The notes under the pieces are model-generated. The model did not search any database. It had not been told where the DNA came from and saw nothing but the letters and a program-made list of their open reading frames with translations. Below are positions 33,936 to 45,902 of a DNA stretch of 64,000 bases, in pieces. This DNA is from Capsicum annuum (lineage: Eukaryota > Streptophyta > Magnoliopsida > Solanales > Solanaceae). Location of the stretch: positions 128,050,776 through 128,114,775 of the forward strand of contig NC_061118.1 of NCBI RefSeq assembly GCF_002878395.1, given 5' to 3'. Made by a program: the position numbers and the translations under genes. The stretch's first letter is position 1; every line of letters begins with the position of its first letter.

Positions 33936-34692
33936 CATTTTCCTACTTAACCTATTAAGGCCCCACGACTTATATCATACTTGGGAGGTTATTTTCCTTA
34001 TTATTCTAATCTTAAACACTTAGAAACTGTCTCTAATTCTATCTAACGCTCTTGGGTAAAGGAAGGCTAGGGTTTATCTAGAGGATCAATTTGGGGCTTG
34101 TACGGGTGATTTATCTCCATCATCTTCTTAATCTAAGGCATATACTCTTCCAAGTTGTTAGTTCCAACTAAATTCATGATTTACACAATTTTTCATGGCA
34201 TGATTAATGGATTGTTTTGGGGTTTTCAAATATTTATTAGGGTTTTGGTATTAAATGCTTGGTTATGATTTTCCCATGCTTTAATTATGTTCTTACATGC
34301 TTTAGTGGTGGTTTGGACAATTGGTTGCATGGGAATGGCTGATTGGTAATTGGATTTGGTTTTGGAAACACTATGCCCCCAACATGTTTGATAAAATACT
34401 TATGATAATGCTTTTACTATACTTGAAATTTTAATGGAACTATTTCATAGTCTGGTTTGGTAATGGAACCCTAAATGCCCTACATAGTATAAGTTGTTTA
34501 AATTGTTTGTAATGGTTAAATAGTATGGTTTGTTGGTCATGGTTACGGTTAATTAAACTTCCTTGTGGGTTACAAAGTAATCCCCCAAGTAAACATGTTA
34601 ATAAACATGTTGTGGGGTACATGGGATTCCCCCAAGCAAATATAATAATGGGGTACTTTTAGGGTACATGGGAATCCTCCAAGTTAACTTAT
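33936..34692 (+). repeat. Internal LTR fragment, probably 5' LTR of K
   Basis: It aligns module by module with 62640-63395 of the K 3' LTR (for example CTTAGAAACTGTCTCTAATT, TTAGTTCCAACTAAA, CTATGCCCCCAACATGTTTG). The first roughly 440 bases and the whole second half of the LTR are missing. The left edge joins H integrase, the right edge joins the minus-strand D array. Two deletions explain this. Confidence 0.72.
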
Positions 34693-36198
34693 AATGTAAT
34701 TTCTGGAAGAAGATCAATGCTGAAGTCTATTTCCATTTCGGGAGGAATTCCTGGAAGATCTTCGGGAAAGACATCTGAGTATTCATTCACTACTGGGACT
34801 CATTCGAGACTGGAGTTTTGGAACTAGAGTCCTTGACTCGAACAAGATGATAGACACATCCCTTAGATATCATTTTCTGTGCCCGAAGGTAGGAAATAAG
34901 CTGACCTCTGAAAGCTGAAGTACTACCCTTCCACTCTAGGATGGGTTCATTCGGACACTAAAACTGGACAATTTTGTTTTTGCAATCAACTGTGGCATAG
35001 AAGGAATGAAGCCAATCCATGTCGAGAATGACATCGAAATCAATCATCTCTAATTCAGCTAAGTATGCTAAAGTGACTTTTTGAGATGCACTAACCAGAT
35101 AGTTCCTATATACCCATTGGGCTATGATAATTTTACCCACTGGGGTAGACACTGAGAAGGTCTCTTCTAGGATTTCAGGATAGACTCCAAAATCAACTGT
35201 TATATAAGGAGTAACAAAAGACAAAGAATCTCCTAGATCTAGCAAATCATATACGTGCAATTAAAAGATCTGTAACGTACCAGTAACTACATCGGGAGAA
35301 TTTTCCTATTCTTATCCAAACTAAAGAGCATAAATCGATTTGGGCATTTCCCACTAGTAGCACTGGAAATGGTGCCATGCTGATTCGGGCGACTGGACTG
35401 CGCTTAGGAAAGGTTATACTTACCCGGAGGACCTGGCTATGGACAATCTCTGACTCTATGTCCTAGCTTTCCACATCTGAAACACACATTCCTTCGAGCT
35501 CTGCAAACACCCTTGAGATTCTTACTACAAGTATGACAAAGGGGATTGGTTCGGGCACTACTAACACTGCCCTGAGATTTAGAACCTGGTGCCCTATCTT
35601 TGTTACCCTCCCTGAACTTAGGTACGGAAGAACTAGCTAAGGAAGGAGCTGGAACAGATGACTTTGGGTGGAACTAAGAATGTTTCCCACCTTTTGACTT
35701 AGGCTGGTTGAAATTGAGTCTACCTGTTCTCGCTCTCTTATTTCTCTATTTTGTTCTTTCTTTCTACGCATTCCTACCTCAATCTACTGGCATTTATCAT
35801 ATGCCTGGGTGAGACAACAACCTGCTGATTGCTCTGAGCTACTACTAAATAAGATAAAGTAAGAGAATTGATTCTGAATTTGCCATTAAAGACATGCTCG
35901 TCCAGGTAATCCATCTTAATAGGCGGAGGTGCCGACTGATTCTCAATTCTCCTTTCGTTAGTCCTTTTGGGAGACATGTTCTGTAATGAAAGGGAGAACG
36001 GATTATACAGGGAGTTAAATTTGATCTCATGCTCACTGGCATGACATGAATACTGAAAGAGGGGAAACTGTTCCTAAATTATCTCATAGTCTCCTGTCCA
36101 TAAGTGTGGGGCACAACACACCCATGCATAAAAATCTACAAGATGTGGCTTTTCAGACTTCCTAGGACACTGTTAAACCATTGCTCTAATACCAAGTT
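34693..36198 (-). pseudogene. D' internal domain: gag N-end, zinc knuckle, protease, RT hinge (truncated)
   Basis: On the minus strand, from the primer site at about 36183-36197: gag start MSPKRTNERRIENQSAPPP (35977 down), then AQSNQQVV. The central gag domain is absent and the text goes on with the basic region and an intact CCHC knuckle, CFRCGKLGHRVRDC (about 35485-35444). Protease follows (35260-34958): DLLDLGDSLSFVTPY with D-L-G-D at the active site, FSVSTPVGK, MIDFDVILDMDWLHSFYATV. It ends in the RT hinge and stops at 34693 against LTR K. It lacks all of pol. Its 5' LTR is 36199-38916. Confidence 0.78.
36183..36197 (-). other. Primer-binding site of D', initiator-Met type
   Basis: On the minus strand the bases after the LTR read AACTTGGTATTAGAGCAA, close to TTGGTATCAGAGC. 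It sits directly beside the TGTAATGCC LTR edge at 36199. Confidence 0.75.
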
Positions 36199-38916
36199 TG
36201 TAATGCCTCAAATCTGGTACTTGGAATACTACATGATGCTCATAACACCGAATGACCACAAGTTAACCCATGACTAATTTTTGTACTTGAGCATTGCATA
36301 ATATACTATATAAATGTGACATATAAGTTGTAAGGTTGTAAGGTTCAAAACTGTAATATGTCTGATAAAATATCTTAATGGGGTATAGAAATACCTAAAA
36401 TTGAAATAAACTATCTAAACATACTGTAGTCTGAAAGCTTCTAAACTATCTGAAAATTGTGGAGCTGATGGGACATGTCCCCAACTAACTCCAAACTACT
36501 AAAATAAGTAAGTACTGAAGGAATAAAATAATCAAATAATAACATCATTGAATGATGAGGACTCACTACTGACTCTGACTGCTGAAGCTGGGATACTACT
36601 GATGCTCTAAAGTTTGTGCTTCTAAACCTATGGTATAAACCACCATTTCAAATGTATCAGTACGATCGAATATACTAGTATACAAGTGAGGTAGGCTAAA
36701 TGCAAAAGGGTTCTTATTCATTAACAATACTAAAAGACTGTATAAAATGAATGTGAGAATACATGCATAAATACGTAACTGTAATGAAAATCATGAGAAC
36801 ACTGATTATTGATTTTGAATACCGATAACATGGATTTCTGATAACAGATATAACTGATACTAAGTGACTGTGTCTGATAGTCTAGGTTTTGATGGAACTA
36901 ACTGAGTTCCGTACTGAGCTGGGTAACTGTATCTGACAGTCCTAGGCTCTGTAAAAATATCTGAGTTCTATTACTATGACTGAGTGATTGTATCTGACAG
37001 TCCTGATTCTATAACTAAAACTGTGGGAGAATTCATATAACCGACAGGTCCCTAATAAGCTAATATAGTTGTACTGGGGTCTAGTCTGTAACTCTAATTA
37101 GAAGGGGGTAAATAATGCACCACTGGTAAGGACAAGCTGTGAGTGACCCTCATCTGACAATGTCCCCAAACGAAAATGGTGGGACCCTCATCTGACAATG
37201 TTAATCCACCTCATCAACTCTCAACTGACAGTGTTGATGTCTCAACCTATGCTAGCTACATAGTTTTGGAACGCAAGGATTTCTTCTAAGAATTAGACCC
37301 TCTACTGATAGTGTGTGTTCCCATCCTTGAGACCACTCGGTGCTGAATCCTACTCCCATCTGAATAGACACTAAACTGGACTGGATTGATCTGTTACTGA
37401 TTGTACTAATTAATTAGATTGAACTTAGTTCACTCGATTTCTTTGACTGACAAAATACTACTAAGATTTGATAACTGATAGAGATTTCTAAGATTTATAA
37501 GTACTGAGATTACTAGATTATCGAGATTACTGAAAGTACTGAATTGATACTGAATTTATTGAATTTTCTTGAATCATGTGGCTGACTGAATTCTATTGAT
37601 CAAGGCTTGACTGAGAGTATCATGAAAACTGACACTAACTCTAGGCACACAACTAAATTATCGGGTATTAAATATCCCCAGGATTCGATAGCATAATAAG
37701 TAAATCATGGCACAAGCTTAAAAGCTCAACAATGGCTACATGCTCATCATTCTTTCATAAGAGCATTTATAACGAACACTTGTAATATGTTACTTGTACA
37801 TGGATGAGAAATGCACATTAGCATACTATAGCATGACATTACTTCATTCTCACAGACAATTTATCAAACGCATGCATGATACAACTTGCACATAAACTAG
37901 CATGGAATGAGTTCTTGTTCTTATTAACCCACATGCGTAATTCATTAGACACCTAGGAAGCATAACATATGCACATAATGTTATTCAACAAAAAGGAATC
38001 ACAATGCATATTCCTATTGGCAAATTTCAAGGGTTCAACATGGTTTCACATGATACCCCACATATGTCACTTTACTTCACATAGATATTATGATTAAATC
38101 ATGAACTAAAGACCCATTAATGTAATAGTCATGAACACAATCAAACTAAATCATGAAATTTACCCAAAACATTATCTTAAGTCGTAATAGTCATGAACAC
38201 AATCAAACTAAAACATGAAATTCACCCAAAATATTAACTTGAGGTTTGAAAAGTTTTCTTGGACTCCAAGGGTTAAAAGAACCCTTGGATGAACACTTGA
38301 CATACCTTAGTTGATGAATTCTTGAAGGTTGATGGTGAAATTTCTTGGAAATTGATTCTTGAATTGATAGTCCTAGGGTTTTGTTCTTAAGAATTTTGTG
38401 AATAATGAATATGATTAGCCAAAAGAGGGCTAAATTTTGTGTTATGAAGGCTAAAGGTCATGGGGAAAAAAACTAAAATAACCTTTAGGATGTGACTTTT
38501 AATGACTACAAACTTGGCATCAACACTATAAGCGATAGGCTACCCAATGCATCGCACCATAATTGCAACAAGCCTCAGTAGTTTTGGCTCTAACAACCTA
38601 CAACAATGTTAACAAACGTGATATACGACGCGGTGCGCCAAGATAGCATTGGTTCACTATTTTTGGAAACCAAGCATGGTGTAAACGAGGTTTGAAAAAT
38701 TCAAAACTTGTTCAGAAACACCTATTGACCACTCTGCCCATGAATTGACAAAAATACGGACCATTAAAGGATATTAAGAAGGCAAAATAAGATTGCCACT
38801 TTTTAAGGAAAAAAGGAAACTAAGTCTAAGAACTTAGCTAGAATTTTCTAACTATGGGACCCCCTTGACAAGCTCAAAGAACTGATTTAAGCTTAGAAAT
38901 TTTGTAGGGTCTTGCA
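36199..38916 (-). repeat. Family D LTR, shared by both units
   Basis: The plus-strand edges are TGTAATGCCTCAAA and GGTCTTGCA, the inverted TG...CA ends. It is very similar to 43231-45902 over its whole length. It includes an approximately 62-bp tandem repeat (GACTGTGTCTGATAGTC type, about 36862-37015), a CTCATCTGACAATGT repeat block (about 37145-37320), ACTGA-rich text and a telo-box (38373-38381). No coding region. Confidence 0.85.
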
Positions 38917-38930
38917 ATATCTCCCCCTTG
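38917..38930 (-). other. Polypurine tract of D
   Basis: On the minus strand it reads CAAGGGGGAGATAT, directly before the LTR start TGCAAGACCC. The sequence just upstream (GAGGATGAATGTTCA) is typical of this family. Confidence 0.85.
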
Positions 38931-39379
38931 TGAACATTCATCCTCGAATGAGACTAACTGAGATGGGTAAAAATACAAATAGAAATATATATAGGATATG
39001 AATAACTGAAACGTGATTACATGACTAATATTACTGCTTACTGAGAGTTATTTTGAGCATCCATATCTGATGCATGATTTCATAACTGGCATGACTGATA
39101 AGTTGAATGTATTTTACTATACTTGCATACCTGATGCATGAGTAACTTATTTATGAATGCATAACTAGGATTACTAATGAGCTGAGTATACAGAACATGG
39201 GCTGGGAGTACTGATAAGCTGATCATGCATATTAGATATGTGAATACATGACTGAACTGACTCATGAACATGCGACTAAACATGTAATGGTAAAGATACC
39301 AAACTTGAAATGAAAACTGAGCATGGAACTGAATACCAAGTTTGTACCTAAAATTTGAACATGAGACTGAATACGCTTA

Positions 39380-39907
39380 AGGAAAGCTATTTCCTTGGGC
39401 TGAGCCTAAATTTGCAGAGAAGAGGTAAGGATACTTGGTTTGCATATCTACTTCTGCTTCCCAAGTAGATCTCTCAATGGATTGATTCCCTCAAAGAACT
39501 TTGACTAGAGGGACCTCTTGTTCCTCAGTCTGCGAGTCTGATAGTCAAGGAATTCGACTAAAATCTCTGTGATAGAGAGGTTGTTCTGAATGTCTATTCC
39601 CTCTATAGGGACTACGACTGTTGGGTCATCTATACACTTTCTCAAGCAAGGAAACATGGAACACTGGATGAACTGAGGCCAGATCTAAAGGTAAATCGAG
39701 CTCATAAGCTACTTTGCCAATGCGACTGAGAATTTTAAAGGGATCGGTATATCGGGGACTGAGCTTTCCCTTCTTGGAAAACCTCTTTACTCCCTTCATG
39801 GGTGAGATATTTGCATAAACATGATGACCAATCTCAAACTCGAGATCCTTTCTTAACATATGAGAATGGAAACATGAGAACATGACTGAGTCTGTAACGT
39901 GTGACAT
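39380..39907 (-). pseudogene. D integrase C-terminus and chromodomain
   Basis: Minus strand from 39907: [63 protein letters not shown]. After a frameshift the chromodomain follows (about 39530-39390) with NQSIERSTWEAEVDMQTKYP and YLFSA. This is the 3' end of pol, followed by the 3' untranslated stretch to the polypurine tract. The adjacent integrase core and RNase H are missing. Confidence 0.8.
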
Positions 39908-41094
39908 TGATTAAGGATCGTGAACTGAATTAAGCCATTGAGTATATTGCTTACGGATGAGATTGGAGCTAGAGGGTCAACCTATAGGTGCCCACTACTC
40001 CAAACTACATTCATTACATGAAGAAGAAAATAGAGTGTCTAGGTCATGGAAGTTTGAGAGTTATAGTGTATCTCCCCCTTGGAACACTATGTCCCATGAA
40101 GAATGCTGAATTGATTAAGATGTTGAGGAAAGAAGAGGCGTTGTACAAAGAACCTATGAACTGAATCGTGACTATATATCTGTGATATGGGACTGAGATA
40201 TGAAATATGAACTGAGTTACACACGTAACTACATAATTGGTCCATCTTAGAATGGTCATATTCATGAGACTTCGGATAGTGTGACTAGATGAAAATAATG
40301 GGAAAATATATGAACTTGCTTGTCTGACTGCTGGACTGAGGTAGTAGTTGTTCAGATTAATTCCTAGAGACTAACTTATCTGCTCTACTGAATGACCGAT
40401 GGTTGAGCATTGGGCATGTAAGACTGAACGATACTTAGTTGGGATAGCTGGACTTAAACTGCAAACTATCATGTATAGAAGGTAAGGACTGACTGGGTAA
40501 CATGAGCTAACTAAGCATAAATGAGTGAAATTTGTATTATCTTAAGGATGTATGACGAAGTGTATAACATAATTTGAATACTCTCTGTAATCTGAGGTAC
40601 TGATATACTTCTAACTGAGTAACTGTTGGCCATATGCTATGGTTGGGAAATCCTAAAAGTGAACTGAGTTTTTGATATGGCTGGACTATGACTGGGGCAG
40701 AGATTGTAGCTATGACAATAATTAAGACTATAATCGCTACTATGACTGTAACTGGGACTGAATGCTAGTTTATGATAACTGAGGTTTAGACTGGTACCGA
40801 AGTACTGAATTCTGATGGCTAAGTAACTGACAACTGAAAGCCATGGTCCTATAGGACTACCTGATTTCTTTACTAAATATAGATTAATGATGTAACATGG
40901 TAACTGAGGCTTAGGGATTGAACATCAACATCACGAATTCATCGAGGGATCTTAATTAAGGGTATTCATGACATAAATTTGAGTTCAACTGATCCCAAGG
41001 AGTGGAGAATGTGTAATATGAGCTGGGTATACTATAAAGCATGACATGAGTGTATGATTCATGAGCTAATGACCTAAGTTTGAAGTTTATGTAC
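39908..41094 (-). other. Non-coding replacement of the D pol core
   Basis: Between RT (41095) and the pol end (39907), where RNase H and integrase should lie, there are about 1.2 kb rich in ACTGA and TATGAACTGA. I see no pol motif. A polypurine-like motif (minus strand CCAAGGGGGAGATACAC, about 40067-40083) preceded by the phrase SVPRGRYT suggests the 3' end of another element captured here. Confidence 0.5.
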
Positions 41095-41850
41095 TCATGG
41101 GACATGATTCATAACAATAAGTGAACTGGAACTCCTTATCCTATGAATTGGGAGCATATATGAGTTTTTACTAATCGTGAATGAATATGAGAGATGGTCA
41201 TAGGGTTGACATGTAGGACATGAATAGATGTCATGATAACTAATGGGTTTTGATATTTTGAGATGGTCTCCAGGATGACGCTCCCTACGAGAATAGACAA
41301 GAATGTCAACTATGAATACTATGACGAACATGTCCAAGTACTGCTTGAACACATGGTTCATCAAGTCTAAGAAGGTTTTTAGGGCATTGGTAAGACCAAA
41401 TGATATGACAAAGATTTCGAAGTGACCATACTGAGTAGGGAAGGCTATTTTTGGAATGTTAAATTCTCTGACTCTGTGCTGATGATAGCATGATCTGAGG
41501 TCTATCTTAGATAAATATTTGGCACCCTGAAGTTGGTCAAACAAGTTATCAATTCTGGGAAGTGGATACTTGTTCTTGACCATGAATTTATTGAGCTTAC
41601 GGTAATCACTGCACATTCTGAGAAAAAGTCTTTCTTTCGCATGAATAAAACTTTTGCCCTCCACCGGGTAATATTGGGTATGATGAATCAATTATCTAAG
41701 AGATCCTTCAACTGTTTTTTCTGTTCTTTGAGTTCTTCTGGTTCCATTCTGTACGACAGAATAGATATAGGCTGAGTATCTAGAAAAATATCAATGATGT
41801 AGTCTATTTCCCTTTCGGGAGGAATTCCTGGAAGATCTTCGGGAAAGACA
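41095..41850 (-). pseudogene. D reverse transcriptase, partial
   Basis: The longest open stretch here (198 codons, 41691-41095) starts inside [42 protein letters not shown] with motif A ([10 protein letters not shown]) intact, and [18 protein letters not shown]. Motif C reads [10 protein letters not shown]: the first Asp of the catalytic pair is Val (41308-41310). After YSRRE the family sequence ends and unrelated codons follow. The hinge upstream (to about 41850) holds the FPEDLPG-type phrase. Confidence 0.82.
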
Positions 41851-41899
41851 TCTAGGTATTCATTCACTATTATGACTAACTCAAGACTAGGAGGTTCGA

Positions 41900-42370
41900 A
41901 ACTATAGTTCTTAACTCAAACAAGATGATACACATATTCCTTAGATATCATTTTCCATGCCCGAAGGTAGGAAATAAGCTGACCTATGAAAGTTGAAGTA
42001 CTACCCTTCCACTCTAGGATGGGTTCATTAGGAAACTGAAATTGGACAATTTTGTTTCTGCAGTCGACTGTGACATAGCAGGAATAAAGCCAATCCATGC
42101 TGATAATGACATTGAAATTAGTCATCTCTAATTCAACTAAGTCTGCTGAAGTGAATTTCTGAGATACCATAATCGAAAAATTCCTATATACCCATCAGGC
42201 TATAATAGTTTTACCCTCTGGGGTAGAGACTGAGAAGGGATCTGCTATGATTTAGGGACTGACTCCAAAATCAACTGCTATATAAGGAGTAACAAAAGAC
42301 AAAAAAGCTCCTGGATCTATCAAAGCATATACATACAAGTGAAAGATCTGTAACGTACCAGTAACTACAT
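41900..42370 (-). pseudogene. D protease (aspartic), nearly intact sequence
   Basis: Minus strand: YALIDPGAFLSFVTPYIAVD (about 42335-42275) with an acceptable D-P-G-A active site, then PFSVSTPEGKTII, YRNFSI, a frameshift, and the open stretch 42170-41916 with SADLVELEMTNFNVIISMDW and LYSCYVTVDCRNKIVQFQ, FPNEPILEWKGS. It is less decayed than the proteases of N1, N2, H and E2, which agrees with a younger family. Confidence 0.78.
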
Positions 42371-42479
42371 CAAGAGAATTTTCCTAATCCTGTCAAGACT
42401 GAAGAGCATAGAGTTGATTTTGGCATTTCCCACTAGTTGTACAGGAAGTGGCACCCTGCTGATTTGGGTGACCGAACTA

Positions 42480-43050
42480 GGTTGAGGAATGGTTATGCTG
42501 ACCTTAAGGAATCTCTGACTCTGTGTCCTAACTTGCCACATCCGAAACACACATCGCTGCCAGCTCTATAAACACCCTTGTGATTCTTACCACAATTCTA
42601 ATGAAGGAGATTGGTTTGAGCACTGCTCACACTGCCCTGAGATTTAACGCCTGGTGCCCTATCTTTATTACCCTTCCTGAACTTAGGTACGAAAGCACTG
42701 GTTGAGGAAGGAACTGGAACAAATGACCTTAGGCTGAAAATAGAATGTTTCCTACCTTCTGACTTAGGCTGGTTTAAATTAAAGCTACTTATTCTTGCTT
42801 TTTTATTTTCGCTATTTCTTTCTTTCTTTCTATGCTTTACCACCTTAATATGCTAGGAATAAATCATATTCCTTGGGGGTACAATAGCTTATTGATTGCT
42901 CTGAGATACTACTGAATAAGATAAAGCAAGAGAGTAGATTTTGAATTCACCATAAAAAATATGCTCGTCCGGGGAATCTGCCAGAATGGGCGGAGGTGTC
43001 GATTGATTCTCGGTTCTCCTTTTGTTAGTCCTTTTGGGAGACATGTTCTA
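42480..43050 (-). pseudogene. D gag with central domain missing
   Basis: The N-terminus starts near 43044 (MSPKRTNKRRTENQSTPPP) and runs to VSQSNQ. The capsid-type central domain, about 150 residues in the family, is absent; after a short joint the basic region follows (42843-42598: KARISSFNLNQPKSEGRKHS, DRAPGVKSQGSVSSAQTN). The knuckle CFGCGKLGHRVRDS (about 42550-42505) has lost its last Cys. D' has the same gap, so the deletion is ancestral to the array. Confidence 0.75.
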
Positions 43051-43212
43051 TAATAAAAGAGAGAACGGATTAGACTGGGAGTTAAATTTTTGCTCATGCT
43101 CACTGGCATGACATGAATACTGAAAGAGCAAAAACTATTCCTAAAACATCTCATAGCCTCCTGTCCATAAGTTATGTGCACAACACACCCATGCACACTC
43201 TACTAGATGCGG

Positions 43213-43230
43213 CTTTTCAAATACCAAGTT
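43213..43230 (-). other. Primer-binding site of D, initiator-Met type (decayed)
   Basis: The minus strand reads AACTTGGTATTTGAAAAG directly after the LTR end. Only the TTGGTAT core of the initiator-Met site is kept. Confidence 0.65.
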
Positions 43231-45902
43231 TGTAACGCCTCGAATTCGATACCCAGAATGCTACACGGTGCTAATGACCCTGAAGGACCACAAGCTAACC
43301 CATGACTGATATCTGTACCTATCCACTGCATAATATACTATCTAACTGCAGAATATAAGTTGTAAGGTCACAAGGTTCAAAACTCTAACATGTCTAATAA
43401 AACAATATCTTAACAGGGTATAGAAATAACATGTCAGAACATACTGTAGTCTGAAAGCCTCTAAACTGTCTAAAAACTATAGAGCTAATGGGACATGTCC
43501 CCAACTAACTATGAACTACTGAAATAACTTAGTAGTGAAGTACTAAAATAATCAAATAATAACATCCAAGAATGATGAGGACTCACTGCTGACTCTGACT
43601 GATGAAGCTAGGATACTACTGATGCTCTGGAGTTCATGCTTCTAAACCTATGGTATAAAACACCGTAGCACAAATACATCAGTACGATTGAATATACTGG
43701 TATGCAAGTGAGGTAGGCTGAATGGAAAATGGTGCTTATGAATGAACAATACTAACTAAATGTATAACATGAATATGAGAATACATGCATGAATATGTAA
43801 CTGTAACTAAAATTGTGACAACACTAATTACTGATTCTGAATATTAATAACATAGATTTTTGATAACTAATATAACTGATAGTGAGAGACTGTGGCTAAC
43901 AGTCTTGGTTTTTTTAGAACTAACTAAATTATGTACTAAGCTGGATGACTGTATCTGACAGTCCTAAGTTCTATAGAACTATCTGAGCTCTATTACTAAG
44001 ACTAAGTGACTGTATCTAACAGTCCTGATTCTGTAACTTAAAGTATGGGATAATTTATCTATTCGGTATGGCCCTAATAAGCTAATATAGCTGAGTTGGG
44101 GTCCAGTCTATAACCCTAATTGGAAAGGTGTCAATATCGTTCCACTGGTAAGACATGTTATGTGTGACCCTCATCTGCAGTGTCCCTAAAAGATAATAGT
44201 GGGACCCTCATCTGACATTGTTAATCCACCTCATCAACCCTCAACTGATAGTGTTAATGTCTCAACCTATGCTGGCTACATAGTTTTGGAATGCAAGGAT
44301 TTCTTCTAAGAATCACACCCTCTGCTGACAGTGTGTATTCCCATCCTTGGGTTCACTTGGTGTTGAATTCTACTCCTATCTGAATACACACTAAACTGGA
44401 CTGAACTAATCTATTACTGATTGTACTAATTAATTGGACTGAACTGAGTTCACTGGATTCTATTGACTGATGGAATACTCCTGAGATCTAATAACTGACT
44501 AAGATTTCAGAGATTTCTTAGTACTGAGATTACTGGATTACCGAGATTATTAAGATTACTGAACTGGTACTAAATTTACTAAATTTTCCTGAGTCATATG
44601 ACTGACTGAATTCTACTGATCATGGCTTGACTGAGAGTATCATGAAAACTAACACTAAATCTAGGCACACAGCTAAATTGTCGGGTATTAAATACCCCAG
44701 GACTCGATAGCATAATAATTAAATCATGGCATAAGCTTAAAATCTCAACAACGGCTATATGTTCATCATTCTTTCATTAGAGTATTTCCAACGAACACTT
44801 GCAATACGTTACCTGTACATGGATGAGAAATACACATTAAATTACTATAGCATGACATTAGTTCATTCTCATAGACAATTTATCAAACACTTGCATGCTA
44901 CAACTTGCACATAAACTAGCATGGCATGTGTTCTTATTATTATTAACCCACAAGGGCAATTCATCAGACACCTAGTGAGCATAACATATGCACATAACAT
45001 TATTCAACAAATAGGCATCATAATTCACATTCTTATTGGAAAATTTCAAGGGTTAAACATGGTTTCACTTGATACTACACATATGTCACTTTACTTCACA
45101 TAGATATTTCAATTAAATCATGAACTATAGAACCCATTAACATAATAGTCATGAACGCAATCAAACTATATTATGAAATCACCCAAAACATTATCTTGAG
45201 TTTTGAAAAGGTTTCTTGGACTCCAAGGGTGGAAGAAACCCTTGGATGAACACTTGAAATACCTTAGTTGGTGAATTCTTAAAGGTTGATGGTGAAATTT
45301 CTTGGAAATTAATTCTTGAATTGATAGTCCTAGGGTTTTATTCTTGGGAATTTTGTAACTAATGAATATTATTAGCTAAAAGAGGGATAAATTTTGTGTT
45401 ATTAGGGTTGGAGGAAATGGAGAAAAAGACTGAAATAACCCTGAGGACACGACTTTTAATGACTGAAAACTAGGCATCGACGCTGTAAGCGACGCGGGGC
45501 ATCGATGGCATTGACGCGATACCCAACATATCGCGCCATGATCATGCCAAGCCTCAGTAGTTTTATCTCTGGCAACCTATAACAATGTTAACCAACGTGA
45601 TAGGCAACATAGTGTACCAAGATCGCATTGGTCCACTATTTGGGAAACCAAAAACCAAAGGTGGTCTAAATGGGGTCCGAAAAATTCGAAACTTATCTGG
45701 GAACACCTATTGACCTCTTTGATCATGAATTAACAAAAATATGGACCATTATAGGATATTAAGGTGGTGAAATTATATTTCCAACTTTTGAAGGCCAAAA
45801 ATAAACTAAGTCTGAGAACTTAGCTAGAATTTTCTAAGTATGGGACCCCCTTGACAAGCTTAAAGAACTGATTTAAGCTTAGAAATTTTCTGAGGTCTTA
45901 TA
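43231..45902 (-). repeat. Family D 5' LTR
   Basis: The plus-strand edges are TGTAACGCCTCGAATTC and GGTCTTATA (usual end CA changed to TA). It is colinear with 36199-38916, including the 62-bp repeats (about 43880-44035) and telo-box (45330-45338). The right edge abuts K pol at GTATC. Confidence 0.85.

Larger units (their letters stand above)
34693..45902 (-). mobile_element. Family D array: LTR-internal-LTR-internal (truncated), minus strand
   Basis: Read from right to left: 5' LTR 45902-43231, internal 43230-38917, LTR 38916-36199, second internal 36198-34693. The central LTR has a polypurine tract on one side and a primer-binding site on the other, so it serves both as 3' LTR of the right unit and as 5' LTR of the left unit. 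Such arrays arise by recombination between LTRs. The right end joins K pol at a clean LTR terminus. Confidence 0.8.
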
